A stretch of DNA of 64,000 bases from Pseudomonas graminis (GCF_004364335.1 NZ_SOCR01000013.1:1-64000); one strand, 5' to 3'; counted from the stretch's first letter, positions 16,590-25,718 are shown. Program-made: numbers and translations. Notes: generated by a model from the sequence alone, not told the origin.

Positions 16590-17912
16590 ATGCTCATCCC
16601 TTACCTGACCCGGCTACGACGACCCTCGGCGGTCCTGTTGCTGGGCTTGTTGATCAGTTGCATCACGCGGGCTGACGAAGCATTCATCATCGGTGTCGAC
16701 ACGCACTTGATGAACAAACCCGGCACCTCCACCCGCGCGTTGCAGCTGTTGAAAGCGGCGGGTGTCGACTCGGTGCGCGACGATGCCTACTGGTCCAGCG
16801 CCGAGCCCCGACGAGGGTTGTTGAAGATCGAGCCTTCATGGCAGTCGTTCCTGGGCTCCGCCCAGGAACAGCGTCTGCGGCCGCTCCTGGTGCTGGGCTA
16901 CGGCAACCCGTTTTACGAGAACTACGCCAAACCGCGGAAACCCTCGGTGCGCGACGCTTACGGCAACTACGCCAGTTTCGTCACCCGCCAGCTCACCGAC
17001 AGCGTGGACTTCTACGAGATCTGGAACGAGTGGGACAAGGAAAACCCGGTCGATCCGGGGTTCGCCAGGGACTACAGCCTGCTTATCGAACAAACCGCCC
17101 AGCGCATTCGCGCCAATCAGCGGCCCATGGTGATTCTGGCCGGTGCCGTGACCAGTCAGGGCATGGACCTGGGGTTTGCCGATCGGCTGGTGGAATCGGG
17201 CGTGCTCAACCATGTCGACGGGCTGTCGCTTCATCCCTATGTGTATTGCCGTTCGGATGAGCGCAACACCCCGGAAAACTGGATTGCCTGGCTGCGACGA
17301 ATCAGCGAGGACCTGAAGGAAAAGAACCGCAACAAAGGCCCGGTGCCGCTGTACCTCACCGAAATGGGCTGGCCCAGCAACGAAGGGCGTTGCGGCGGTG
17401 ATGAGAAAACCCAGGCGGCGTTCCTGGCGCGCAGTTTCTTTCTGGCGCAGACCATGCCCAACATCAAAGGCATGTGGTGGAACGGCCTGCTCAACGACGG
17501 GCCCGACCTCACTGACCCGGAGCAGAACTTTGGCCTGCTCGATCAGGACCTGAGCGTCAAGCAGGCCTACCTGACACTGAAGGCCATCAGCCCGACGCTG
17601 CATCAATTCCGTTACGACGCTGAAAAGAGTCGCGAAATCGACTCGCAATACCTGCTGCGGTTCGCCAAGGGTTCGGAGCAGATCATGGTCGCCTGGACCG
17701 CCGGGCTGCCGCGAGCGATCAAGGTCGACGCCAGCAGCGTGCTGCGCGGCAACGTGCAATACATCGACACCCGCCAGCCGCAAAGCGGGCTGGTGGACAG
17801 CGGTATCCCGTGGAACTGCAACGACGGGCGTTGTTCGGCGCAAGTGCCGATCGATGACTTCCCGAAAATAATAAGCCTGGGCACACGCCCGGCACTGTTT
17901 GCCTTGCCCTGA
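16590..17912 (+). CDS. Periplasmic glycoside hydrolase, clan A (PslG/GH39-like)
   Basis: A 440-residue secreted enzyme. A signal peptide (about residues 1-28, cleavage near TRA-DEA) leads into a TIM-barrel domain. The acid/base Glu147 lies in EIWNEWD and the likely nucleophile Glu258 in LYLTEMGWPSNEG, typical of clan A. Related hydrolases in exopolysaccharide loci, such as PslG of P. aeruginosa, trim or release polymer in the periplasm. The ATG at 16590 was preferred to an upstream TTG. It sits amid glycosyltransferase genes in the same operon. Confidence 0.85.
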   Translation: MLIPYLTRLRRPSAVLLLGLLISCITRADEAFIIGVDTHLMNKPGTSTRALQLLKAAGVDSVRDDAYWSSAEPRRGLLKIEPSWQSFLGSAQEQRLRPLLVLGYGNPFYENYAKPRKPSVRDAYGNYASFVTRQLTDSVDFYEIWNEWDKENPVDPGFARDYSLLIEQTAQRIRANQRPMVILAGAVTSQGMDLGFADRLVESGVLNHVDGLSLHPYVYCRSDERNTPENWIAWLRRISEDLKEKNRNKGPVPLYLTEMGWPSNEGRCGGDEKTQAAFLARSFFLAQTMPNIKGMWWNGLLNDGPDLTDPEQNFGLLDQDLSVKQAYLTLKAISPTLHQFRYDAEKSREIDSQYLLRFAKGSEQIMVAWTAGLPRAIKVDASSVLRGNVQYIDTRQPQSGLVDSGIPWNCNDGRCSAQVPIDDFPKIISLGTRPALFALP

Positions 17913-18038
17913 GTTCCGCCTTTTTTATTCCGGCCCGCCTTCCGGGCGCCCCTTCATCCAGGGCGCTGACGGCTCTTGACTGAGCGCGCTGACGGCTTCT
18001 GCGCACGACCCCTTTATCTCTTCTACAGGTCGACCACA
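17913..18038 (+). other. Gap with a 12-nt direct repeat inside the exopolysaccharide operon
   Basis: This is one of the longer gaps within the operon. It has a CC-T6 run just after the hydrolase gene and two copies of GCGCTGACGGCT, 24 nt apart, ahead of the glycosyltransferase at 18039. No promoter or perfect terminator stem was found. A pause or partial terminator relieved by the RfaH-like factor is possible. Confidence 0.3.
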
Positions 18039-19157
18039 ATGATTGTGATCAATGCTCGTTTTCTGACTCAGGAATTGCGTGGCGTTCAGCGCTTCGCCGA
18101 ACAGATCTGCCTGGCCCTCAAGCAACTGCGCGACGACGTGGTGTTTGTTGCCCCCCACGGCATTCAGATGCACGAGAGCGCCAAGGCCCTCGATGTGCAA
18201 TGCATCGGCAGCCACAGCGGCCACCTGTGGGAACAACTGGACCTGCCACGGTACCTGCGCCGTCAGGGCAACCCGCTGCTGATTTCCCTGTGCAGCACCG
18301 CGCCGCTGCTGTACGGCAATCAGATCGCGACCCACCACGACGTCACCTATGTGCGTCACCCGGAAAGCTACACGCGCACGTTCCGTCTGCTCTACCGGAC
18401 CATGACGCCGATCATGCTGTCGCGGATCAAGTCGCTGCTGACCGTGAGCGCCTTCTCCAAGGGTGAGATCTCGCAGTTCTACAAATTCCCGGAGAAGAAA
18501 ATCTTCGTGGTGCCCAATGCGGTGAGCGGTGCGTTTCAGCCGGGCCCGCCGCTCAAAGAGCAACAGGACTACCTGCTGGCGGTGTCTTCGCCCAGCGCCC
18601 ACAAGAATTTCAGCCGGATGATTCAGGCGTTCCTGCTGCTGCGCGGCCACGATGATCTGCAACTGCGCATCGTTGGTGGCGCCAGCGGGATCTTCAGCGA
18701 CGACAACTTGCAGCGCCTGGCCAGCCGTGACCCGCGGATCCGTTTTCTCGGGCGCCTGAGCGATGAAGAACTGATCAGCCAGTACCAGGGCGCAACGGCC
18801 TTTGTGTTTCCGTCGCTGTACGAAGGCTTCGGCATTCCGCCCCTGGAAGCCCAGGCGTGCGGTTGCCCGGTGCTGGCGGCGAATGCGGCGTCGATTCCTG
18901 AAGTGCTGCAGGCCAGCGCGCTGTATTTCGACCCGCTGGACATTGACCACATGGCCGCCGCCATGGAACGCATTCTGACGGACATGCCGCTGCGCCTGTC
19001 CCTGCGCCGACGCGGGCTGAACAACGTCACGCGGTTTTCCTGGGAAGAGTCGGCACGACAGGTTTCCCAACGCATCGACGCGCTGCTGAGTCCGGCCAGA
19101 GACCGGCGCAGCAGCCAGGGCAGCGATGCCCTGGGTCGCGAATCGTCCAGCAACTGA
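18039..19157 (+). CDS. Glycosyltransferase family 4
   Basis: A 372-residue GT-B enzyme. It begins IVINARFLTQELRGVQRFAE, typical of mannosyl/rhamnosyl-type family 4 members, and has the donor-domain motif FPSLYEGFGIPPLEAQACGCPV with SIPEVL following. No membrane segments are seen. The start at 18039 was chosen as the ATG directly before this conserved N-terminus, with AGGT upstream; an earlier in-frame start would add 21 unrelated residues. The sugar is unknown. Confidence 0.9.
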   Translation: MIVINARFLTQELRGVQRFAEQICLALKQLRDDVVFVAPHGIQMHESAKALDVQCIGSHSGHLWEQLDLPRYLRRQGNPLLISLCSTAPLLYGNQIATHHDVTYVRHPESYTRTFRLLYRTMTPIMLSRIKSLLTVSAFSKGEISQFYKFPEKKIFVVPNAVSGAFQPGPPLKEQQDYLLAVSSPSAHKNFSRMIQAFLLLRGHDDLQLRIVGGASGIFSDDNLQRLASRDPRIRFLGRLSDEELISQYQGATAFVFPSLYEGFGIPPLEAQACGCPVLAANAASIPEVLQASALYFDPLDIDHMAAAMERILTDMPLRLSLRRRGLNNVTRFSWEESARQVSQRIDALLSPARDRRSSQGSDALGRESSSN

Positions 19158-19166
19158 GGCACTGCC

Positions 19167-20207
19167 ATGAAACGCCTTGCCTATCTCGACGCATTGCGCG
19201 GCATTGCCGCCTTGATGGTGGTCTTCACCCATTTGTACGCACCGGTCATCGGTCACGTCTGGGTGCTGGATTACCTGATCGACCCCGGCAAGCTGGGGGT
19301 GCTGTGGTTTTTCATGATCAGCGGCGTCGTGATTCCCTACAGCCTGAAACCGGTGCCTGACGGCGCCCGACGTTTCCTGATTTCACGCTTCATGCGCTTG
19401 TACCCGGCCTACTGGCTGTCATTGGTGCTGTTTGTGCTGATGCTTGAATTGACCGGAGCGCCGCTGCCGTCCTGGCCGCAGATCGTTGCCAACCTGACGA
19501 TGGTGCAGGCGGCACTGGGCTTCGAGGACGTGGTCGGCCTGTACTGGACGCTGTTCATCGAGCTGGTGTTCTACGGCCTGTGCCTGGCGTTGTTCATCGC
19601 CGGCAAGCTCTACGACCTGGCCTTTCGGGCGCGCTGTTCCCTGGTGTTTCTGCTCGCCGCGCTGACGATGGGCATTGCCCGCGCGCTGACCGAACACAAA
19701 CTGCCGGTGGCGCTGCCCCTGGCGTTGTCGCTGATGTTCTTCGGCTCGGTCTGGCGCCAGTGGTTGCTGGCCGAGCACAGCGCGGCGCTGACGCGGAACC
19801 TGAAGATGCTGTTCGTGGCCTTCGCCGTGCTGTTGCCGCCGACGCTGATCATGGCCTACAGCAAGGACATGGGCACCGGCGAAACCTGGGGCCGTTACTG
19901 CTTCACTTACGCCGTGGCCATCGTCAGCTTCGTGCTGCTGACCCGCAGTGTGCGTCTGAACCACCCGGCGCTGGTCTGGCTGGGCGCAGTGAGTTACTCG
20001 CTGTACCTGCTGCACCCGTCGATGGGCATGCTCAGCGAGTTTCTGCTGCGCGGCACCGACGCACCGGGCCTGCTGGTGGCGCTGGTCGCGACGGTGCTGA
20101 CCCTGGGCGCTGCCCATCTGTGCTTTCGCTACATCGAACACCCTTTCATCCAGCTCGGAAAACGCCTCAATAACCGCAACGCCAAGACGCAGCCTGTGAG
20201 CGTCTGA
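19167..20207 (+). CDS. Acyltransferase 3 family (OafA/NodX-like O-acyltransferase)
   Basis: A 346-residue membrane protein with about ten hydrophobic segments. The N-terminus reads YLDALRGIAALMVVFTHL, with the family's R-G and His, followed by FFMISGVVIPYSL and FLISRFMRLYPAYWLS. Members transfer acetyl or other acyl groups onto sugars, so it probably O-acetylates the repeat unit or polymer at the membrane. It lies 9 bp after the preceding glycosyltransferase. Confidence 0.9.
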   Translation: MKRLAYLDALRGIAALMVVFTHLYAPVIGHVWVLDYLIDPGKLGVLWFFMISGVVIPYSLKPVPDGARRFLISRFMRLYPAYWLSLVLFVLMLELTGAPLPSWPQIVANLTMVQAALGFEDVVGLYWTLFIELVFYGLCLALFIAGKLYDLAFRARCSLVFLLAALTMGIARALTEHKLPVALPLALSLMFFGSVWRQWLLAEHSAALTRNLKMLFVAFAVLLPPTLIMAYSKDMGTGETWGRYCFTYAVAIVSFVLLTRSVRLNHPALVWLGAVSYSLYLLHPSMGMLSEFLLRGTDAPGLLVALVATVLTLGAAHLCFRYIEHPFIQLGKRLNNRNAKTQPVSV

Positions 20208-20303
20208 TTTAGCGCCTGCGAACATGGAAAGGTTGTGGGACTGCCCTCGCGAGCTTTGCTCGACGTGCCGGGCGTCCTGCGGCCGTTAATGCAGAGAATT
20301 CCA

Positions 20304-21527
20304 ATGAAAATTGCAATCGTCCACGACTGGTTGGTGACGTACGCCGGTGCCGAAAGGGTTTTGGCATCGCTGATCAAAATCTGGCCCGAGGCGGATCTGT
20401 TCTCCGTCATCGATTTCCTCAGCGACCAGGACCGTGCCCAATTGGGCGGCAAAGTCGCGACAACTACGTTCATCCAGCGCCTGCCGAAGGCCAAAACCAA
20501 ATACCAGCGCTACCTGCCGCTGATGCCGATGGCCATCGAACAACTGGATCTGTCCGGTTACGACCTGATCATCAGCAGCAGCCACGCCGTGGCCAAGGGC
20601 GTGCTGTGCGGGCCGGACCAGCTGCACGTCAGCTACGTACACTCGCCGATCCGTTACGCCTGGGACCTGCAGCATCAGTACCTCAAAGAGGCGAACCTGA
20701 GCACCGGCCTGAAAGGCAAAGTGGCGCGGATGATCCTGCATTACATGCGCATGTGGGATCAGCGCACGGCGGCAGGCGTCGATGACTTCATCGCCAACTC
20801 GCACTTCATCGGCGCGCGCATCACCAAGGCTTACCGTCGCGAATCCACGGTGATCTACCCGCCGGTGGACACCCGGGGTTTCGCGCTGCAGGAACAGAAG
20901 CAGGACTACTACTTCACCGCTTCGCGCATGGTCCCGTACAAGCGCATGCCGATGATCATCGAAGCTTTCGCGGCGATGCCGAACAAGCGCCTGGTGGTGA
21001 TTGGCGACGGTCCGGAAATGGAAAAGGCCAAGGCCGCTGCGGTCAACGCGCCGAATGTCACGCTACTGGGTTATCAGCCGTTCGCGGTGCTGCAGGAACA
21101 CATGAGCAACGCCAAGGCATTCGTGTTTGCCGCCGAAGAGGATTTCGGCATCAGCCCGGTGGAAGCCCAGGCCTGCGGCACGCCGGTCATCGCGTTCGCC
21201 AAGGGCGGCGTGGTGGAAACGGTCTGCGGCCTGGATCATCCGCAGCCCACCGGCGTGCTCTACCCGGAGCAGAGCGTGGCGTCGCTGATGGCCGCCATCG
21301 AGACGTTTGAGATCAACGGTGCACGCATCACCGCGCAAGCCTGCCGGACCAATGCCGAGCGCTTCAGCGAAGCCCGCTTCGAACTGGAAATGCGCCAGTT
21401 CGTCGAGACCCGCCTGAACGCTGCCCGTCAAAGCCGCCAGCCTGCGCACCCCCGGCCGATCCAGGTCGCGCCGACGCTGGTCAGCAGCGACCTCTCCGCC
21501 CGCGTTGTTCCGATCAAATCCGTCTGA
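20304..21527 (+). CDS. Glycosyltransferase family 4 (WbaZ-like)
   Basis: A 407-residue GT-B enzyme. The N-terminus MKIAIVHDWLVTYAGAERVL, then SYVHSPIRYAWDL, resembles mannosyltransferases of the WbaZ type. The donor domain has EDFGISPVEAQACGTPVIAF with the paired Glu residues. The start at 20304 matches this conserved N-terminus; the open frame reaches back to 20235 without support. It is the last glycosyltransferase before the priming enzyme. The mannose assignment is tentative. Confidence 0.88.
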   Translation: MKIAIVHDWLVTYAGAERVLASLIKIWPEADLFSVIDFLSDQDRAQLGGKVATTTFIQRLPKAKTKYQRYLPLMPMAIEQLDLSGYDLIISSSHAVAKGVLCGPDQLHVSYVHSPIRYAWDLQHQYLKEANLSTGLKGKVARMILHYMRMWDQRTAAGVDDFIANSHFIGARITKAYRRESTVIYPPVDTRGFALQEQKQDYYFTASRMVPYKRMPMIIEAFAAMPNKRLVVIGDGPEMEKAKAAAVNAPNVTLLGYQPFAVLQEHMSNAKAFVFAAEEDFGISPVEAQACGTPVIAFAKGGVVETVCGLDHPQPTGVLYPEQSVASLMAAIETFEINGARITAQACRTNAERFSEARFELEMRQFVETRLNAARQSRQPAHPRPIQVAPTLVSSDLSARVVPIKSV

Positions 21528-21540
21528 GCGAGCCAAGAAT

Positions 21541-22953
21541 ATGCGCACACCATTAAGGGGCATCCTGCATGCCCATTCATCGTCGCTGTCCGTCGCTCAC
21601 CGGCTGCTGGATCTGGCGGTCATCGCGATCGGCGGTTACGGCGTCAACCTGCTCACCGGCACGCCGATGAGCAGCGAAGCCTGGATGCAGATTCTGCTGG
21701 CGGCGGTGGCTTTTCACTGGCTGGCCGAATACCACCAGCTGTATGGCTCGTGGCGTGGCGAGCGGATTGTGCGCGAGCTGCTGAAGGTCGCCAATTACTG
21801 GGGCCTGGCCTTCGTACTGCTGCTGTTCGTTGATTACCTGCTGTTGCAGCCCGATGATCTGGCGGACGACAGCCAGATGGCCTGGTTTGCTGCCGTGCTG
21901 GTGGCGCTGTGTGGTTATCGTCTGGCGATTCGCAGCGTGCTGCACACCTTGCGCGCCCAGGGCTTTAACACCCGGCGCGTGGCGATTGTCGGTACCGGCC
22001 ATTGCGGCGAACGCCTGGCGATGTCGATCGAACGCGCGCCGTGGATGGGCCTGAACCTGCTCGGCTTCTATGACGAAGCGCCGCAGCAGATCGATCTGGC
22101 ACGCATCGGCCGACGCATTCCGGTGCTGGGCGATCTGGATGAACTGATCCGGGACGCCCGCGACGGCAAGATCGACAAGGTGTACATCACCCTCGAACTC
22201 GGTGCACAAGAACGCTTGCAGGCACTGATCAAAGGCTTGAGCGACACCACCGCGTCGGTCTACGTGATCCCGGATGTGTTCATGTTCGAGCTGCTGCACG
22301 CCCGCAGCGAAAGCATTAACGGCCTGCCGAGCATCAGCATTTTCGACTCGCCCATGGACGGCGCCTGGAGCGTGGTCAAGCGTCTGGAAGACATCGTGCT
22401 GTCGAGCATCATCCTGACCATGATCGCGCTGCCGCTGATGCTGATCGCCCTGGCGATCAAGCTCACCTCCCCCGGCCCGGTGCTGTTCCGTCAACGCCGT
22501 TATGGCCTGGACGGGCGGCCGATCATGGTCTGGAAATTCCGCAGCATGAGCGTGCAGGAAAACGGCAACGTGGTGACCCAGGCCACGCGCAACGACAGCC
22601 GCATCACGCCGCTGGGCGCGTTCCTGCGCCGTACTTCGCTGGACGAGCTGCCGCAGTTCTTCAATGTGCTGCGCGGCGAAATGTCCATTGTCGGTCCGCG
22701 CCCCCACGCCGTGGCGCACAACGAGCAGTACCGCAAACAGGTGTCGGGCTACATGCTGCGGCACAAGGTCAAGCCGGGCATCACCGGCTGGGCACAGATC
22801 AACGGCTGGCGCGGCGAGACCGACACGCTGGACAAGATGCAGAAACGCGTTGAATTCGACCTGCAGTACATCGAGCACTGGTCGGTCTGGCTGGACCTGA
22901 AAATCATCCTGCTGACGCTCTTCAAAGGCTTCGTCAACAAGAACGCCTTCTAA
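21541..22953 (+). CDS. Undecaprenyl-phosphate sugar phosphotransferase (WcaJ/CpsE-like priming enzyme)
   Basis: A 470-residue polyprenyl glycosylphosphotransferase. Four N-terminal membrane helices precede a Rossmann-like CoA-binding segment (VAIVGTGHCGERLA) and a fifth membrane helix (about 285-310). The C-terminal catalytic domain has FRQRRYGLDG, KFRSM, RRTSLDELPQ, GPRPHAVAHN and KPGITGWAQINGWRGETDT. It transfers a sugar-1-phosphate, typically glucose, from UDP-sugar to undecaprenyl phosphate, the first step of repeat-unit assembly. The start at 21541 was taken as the first ATG. Confidence 0.93.
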   Translation: MRTPLRGILHAHSSSLSVAHRLLDLAVIAIGGYGVNLLTGTPMSSEAWMQILLAAVAFHWLAEYHQLYGSWRGERIVRELLKVANYWGLAFVLLLFVDYLLLQPDDLADDSQMAWFAAVLVALCGYRLAIRSVLHTLRAQGFNTRRVAIVGTGHCGERLAMSIERAPWMGLNLLGFYDEAPQQIDLARIGRRIPVLGDLDELIRDARDGKIDKVYITLELGAQERLQALIKGLSDTTASVYVIPDVFMFELLHARSESINGLPSISIFDSPMDGAWSVVKRLEDIVLSSIILTMIALPLMLIALAIKLTSPGPVLFRQRRYGLDGRPIMVWKFRSMSVQENGNVVTQATRNDSRITPLGAFLRRTSLDELPQFFNVLRGEMSIVGPRPHAVAHNEQYRKQVSGYMLRHKVKPGITGWAQINGWRGETDTLDKMQKRVEFDLQYIEHWSVWLDLKIILLTLFKGFVNKNAF

Positions 22954-23124
22954 AAGAAAATCTGCCAACAACAACAATAATAATGGCCAAGGGCTAGTAA
23001 ACTTGGCGGGAGGTGCACGGGTGCATGAACGAATGTGATCCGATGTTCGGTGTAAGTAAGGGATGCAAAGAAATCACTGCGGTGCCAGTACGCACCTATT
23101 AGTAGGATGAGAAGGAACATTCAT

Positions 23125-24207
23125 ATGAAAGTAACGTTAGCGGTCGTGCTGCTTTCCAGTCTGGTGTTGCAAGGCTGCGCATTCGCCCCCGGTCAGTACA
23201 TGTCTTACAGCGATGTCACCGACAAAGACCCCGACGGTCCCCAGGTCACGCTGATCAACATCACCCCCGCCACCCTTGCCCAGCAGCAGAAAACAGCGGA
23301 CGCAGCGGCAAAACCGCTGCCCCCGGAACTGCTGAACTACAAGACGCCTGAATACATCGTCGGCCCGGGCGACGCCTTGCTGGTGACCGTGTTCGAACAC
23401 CCTGAACTGACCGCGCCCGGCTCCCAGGAACAACTGGACGCCAACAGCCGCGAAGTGCTGAACGACGGCACCGTGTTCTTCCCGTACGTGGGCCGTATTC
23501 AGGCCGCCGGCAAGACCGTTTCGCAGATCCGCGACCAGCTGCGCATGGGTCTGGCGCCGCAATACACCGAAGTGAAAGTCGACGTCAAAGTGCTGCGTTA
23601 CAACAGCCAGCGCGTTCTGCTCTCGGGTGCGTTCAAATCGGCTGGCCCGCAACCGATCACCAATATTCCGCTGAGCCTGGTTCAAGCCATCAGCCAGGCC
23701 GGTCTTGATTCGACCGACGCCAACCTCGCCGGCCTGACCCTGCGTCGCGACGGCAAGGATTACGTGATCGACGTTGACTCGCTGAACCGCAAGGACTCGC
23801 AGATCAGCAAGATCTTCCTGAAAGACGGCGACTACTTGCACCTCAACAGCAACTCGAAAAACAAGATCTACGTGCTGGGCGAAGTTCAGCGCCCGCAAGT
23901 GATCTCGTTCAGCACCACCAGCGTGACCTTGCTGGAAGCGCTCGGCACCTCTGGCGGCCTGAGCCCTGACGCAGCCGATGGCGATGCGGTGTATGTGATT
24001 CGTGCGCAGGACGCCACCCACGGCGCGACGGTTTATCACCTGGCAGCGAAAAAGCCGACCAGTTATGCGCTGGCGAAAGGCTTCGAACTGGCGGCCCAGG
24101 ACGTGGTGTTTGTCGGCCCGGCCAACATCACTCGGTGGAGCCGTTACGTGAGCCAGTTGCTGGGTTCGAACAACATCATCCAGACGGGCGCTATGTTCAG
24201 GAATTGA
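23125..24207 (+). CDS. wza: Outer membrane polysaccharide export lipoprotein (Wza-like)
   Basis: A 360-residue lipoprotein. The signal peptide ends in the lipobox L-Q-G-C (Cys18). The polysaccharide export domain (YIVGPGDALLVTVFEHPEL, about 85-105) and SLBB-type repeats follow. It should form the octameric outer membrane channel joined to Wzc. AGAAGGAA sits seven bases before the ATG at 23125, so an ATG at 23107 was rejected. It is the last gene of the locus, separated by a 171-nt gap from the priming enzyme and closed by a terminator at 24269. Confidence 0.92.
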   Translation: MKVTLAVVLLSSLVLQGCAFAPGQYMSYSDVTDKDPDGPQVTLINITPATLAQQQKTADAAAKPLPPELLNYKTPEYIVGPGDALLVTVFEHPELTAPGSQEQLDANSREVLNDGTVFFPYVGRIQAAGKTVSQIRDQLRMGLAPQYTEVKVDVKVLRYNSQRVLLSGAFKSAGPQPITNIPLSLVQAISQAGLDSTDANLAGLTLRRDGKDYVIDVDSLNRKDSQISKIFLKDGDYLHLNSNSKNKIYVLGEVQRPQVISFSTTSVTLLEALGTSGGLSPDAADGDAVYVIRAQDATHGATVYHLAAKKPTSYALAKGFELAAQDVVFVGPANITRWSRYVSQLLGSNNIIQTGAMFRN

Positions 24208-24216
24208 TGGGGCAGG

Positions 24217-24251
24217 CAGCTTCAAGCGGCAAGTTTGAAGCTGCAAGCTGA
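24217..24251 (+). repeat. Heptad (7-nt periodic) repeat, five units
   Basis: Directly after the wza stop five 7-mers follow in register: CAGCTTC, AAGCGGC, AAGTTTG, AAGCTGC and AAGCTGA. The same heptad theme (AAGCTKC) recurs at 57051-57090 and, inverted, at 57124-57148. It lies between the gene end and the terminator. Confidence 0.65.
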
Positions 24252-24268
24252 CAGCAGAGCAACAGGGA

Positions 24269-24304
24269 AATCCTCGCAGTGGTCCGACTGCGGGGATTTT
24301 TTTT
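24269..24304 (+). terminator. Intrinsic terminator of the exopolysaccharide operon
   Basis: AATCCTCGCAGT (24269-24280) pairs with ACTGCGGGGATT (24287-24298) through a 6-nt loop, allowing one G-U pair, and is followed by eight T residues (24297-24304). This is a strong classical terminator ending the locus. Confidence 0.9.
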
Positions 24305-24553
24305 GGGTTTGATTTGATGAGATCAAGTGTTGCCGGAGCAACAGTGAATCAACAGAGGGGTGGGTGTGAATCAACAGTCTGGGGGTATTGCAGCGTCTTG
24401 TTTGTTGGTGTGACGGGGCCGGCAGTCAATGGCGAGCGCTGGCACGCATGCTGCTTTAGTACCGGCAAAGGGTCTTCACGCCCATTACCTCGCGATGATC
24501 GCGGCCTGCTCGGTGCCTGGCACCTCGGGTGACTGACCCCAAGGAAACAACAC
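24305..24553. other. Intergenic region without a recognised gene
   Basis: About 250 bases between the terminator and ssuE. A 72-codon frame at 24314-24532 has no ribosome site or motif and was rejected. The ssuE promoter should be here, but no clear boxes were identified. AAGGAAA precedes the ssuE start. Confidence 0.45.
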
Positions 24554-25135
24554 ATGTTGGTAGTTTCGATTTCAGGTAGCCCTTCCACCCGGTCGCGCTC
24601 GGGCGTGGTGCTGCAACATGCTGCGCACTGGCTCAAGGACCGTGGTGTGGAAGTGAACGGTGTGCGTATTCAGGATTTCAACGCCGAAGACTTGCTCTAC
24701 GCCCGTTTCGACAGCCCGCAGGTGGTCGCTTTCATCGAAGCGGTGGCAAAAGCGGACGGTCTGCTGATCGCCACGCCGGTGTACAAGGCATCGTTTTCGG
24801 GGGCGTTGAAGACGCTGCTCGACCTGCTGCCGGAGCGTTCACTGCACGGCAAAGTGGTCTTGCCGATCGCCACCGGAGGGAGCATTGCGCACATGCTGGC
24901 GGTGGATTACGCGCTAAAACCGGTGCTGTCCGCGCTGAAATGCCAGGAAGTGCTGCACGGGGTGTTCGCCATCGACAGCCAGATCAGCTACGGCGAGCAC
25001 GCGTTGGGCGGTGAGCTGGATGAACTGCTGACCCAGCGTCTGCATGAGGGTCTGGATCATTTTCTATTGGGCCTGCAACACCGGACCCATGCGCGTCACA
25101 AGGAAGCGGGCGGGCATTTGAAACTGGCGTTGTAG
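24554..25135 (+). CDS. ssuE: NADPH-dependent FMN reductase SsuE
   Basis: A 193-residue flavodoxin-fold reductase. The N-terminus MLVVSISGSPSTRSRSG, the substrate loop ATPVYKASFSGALKTLLDLL and LPIATGGSIAHMLAVDYALK match SsuE. It supplies reduced FMN to two-component monooxygenases such as the alkanesulfonate monooxygenase SsuD, for sulfur scavenging. No ssuADCB genes are adjacent, so here it is detached from its usual operon and may serve another partner. The close paralogue MsuE is the main alternative. Confidence 0.82.
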   Translation: MLVVSISGSPSTRSRSGVVLQHAAHWLKDRGVEVNGVRIQDFNAEDLLYARFDSPQVVAFIEAVAKADGLLIATPVYKASFSGALKTLLDLLPERSLHGKVVLPIATGGSIAHMLAVDYALKPVLSALKCQEVLHGVFAIDSQISYGEHALGGELDELLTQRLHEGLDHFLLGLQHRTHARHKEAGGHLKLAL

Positions 25136-25144
25136 GCTTTCTAC

Positions 25145-25420
25145 TCAACCCTGACGTGCTTTCGAAGCAACGCTCACTTCGGCGCTCACTTCGCCCCGGT
25201 TATCGAACGCGTGGGCGCGTTGCAGCTGTGGCTGTTCCATCAGTTGCGCCTTGCGGGCCTGGAATTCGTCGTAGGACAAGCCGCGACGGTTGAGGTCTTC
25301 AAGGGCCAACTGGTGGGTTTCTTCAGCGCTGTAAGGGCGCAGTTCGGGATGGTTGCCAGCGGCGCAACCGGCGAGAACGGAGGCGGAGAGTAACAGGGAG
25401 AGGGCAAGAAGACGGTTCAT
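25145..25420 (-). CDS. Small lipoprotein, unknown function
   Basis: A 91-residue protein with a hydrophobic signal sequence and lipobox L-A-G-C (Cys19), followed by Ala-Ala, which suggests outer membrane sorting. The mature part is charged and helical (PYSAEETHQLALEDLNRRGLSYDEFQARK), with no domain recognised. The start at 25420 has GAGG upstream; the frame is open to 25459 without support. It converges on ssuE with a 9-base gap. Confidence 0.8.
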   Translation of the reverse strand: MNRLLALSLLLSASVLAGCAAGNHPELRPYSAEETHQLALEDLNRRGLSYDEFQARKAQLMEQPQLQRAHAFDNRGEVSAEVSVASKARQG

Positions 25421-25565
25421 TGGGAGCCTCCATTCGGCTCGTTTCTGGAATGAAGCCAAGGCTACGCGCCGGGCCTTTCCAGCAGAAATCAGTCGTCTTG
25501 ATAGTGGCTATCGGGTTGGGCGGTGACTGGGCTTTTTGCGTTCGAAAAGCAAGATCAACGGCTTT

Positions 25566-25623
25566 CCGGCTGAAGCCGGTCCTACAGACACCGCATACCC
25601 AATGTAGGACCGGCTTCAGCCGG
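25566..25623. repeat. REP hairpin pair (GACCGGCTT-CAGCCGG family)
   Basis: A perfect 20-bp inverted repeat: arms 25566-25585 and 25604-25623 with an 18-nt spacer. The arms contain the core CCGGCTGAAGCCGGTCCTAC and its complement, and each arm has its own smaller palindrome. It lies between the lipoprotein gene and the GntP permease gene. Related copies are at 41911-41977 and 54199-54292. Confidence 0.85.
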
Positions 25624-25718
25624 GAAGAGGCCCGCATGACCGCCATCAATTTCTTGGCAAATACCATTCCATAGGGCTGCTCACTCCCAAAAGGCTTCAG
25701 CGTTTGCTCTGGACATGG

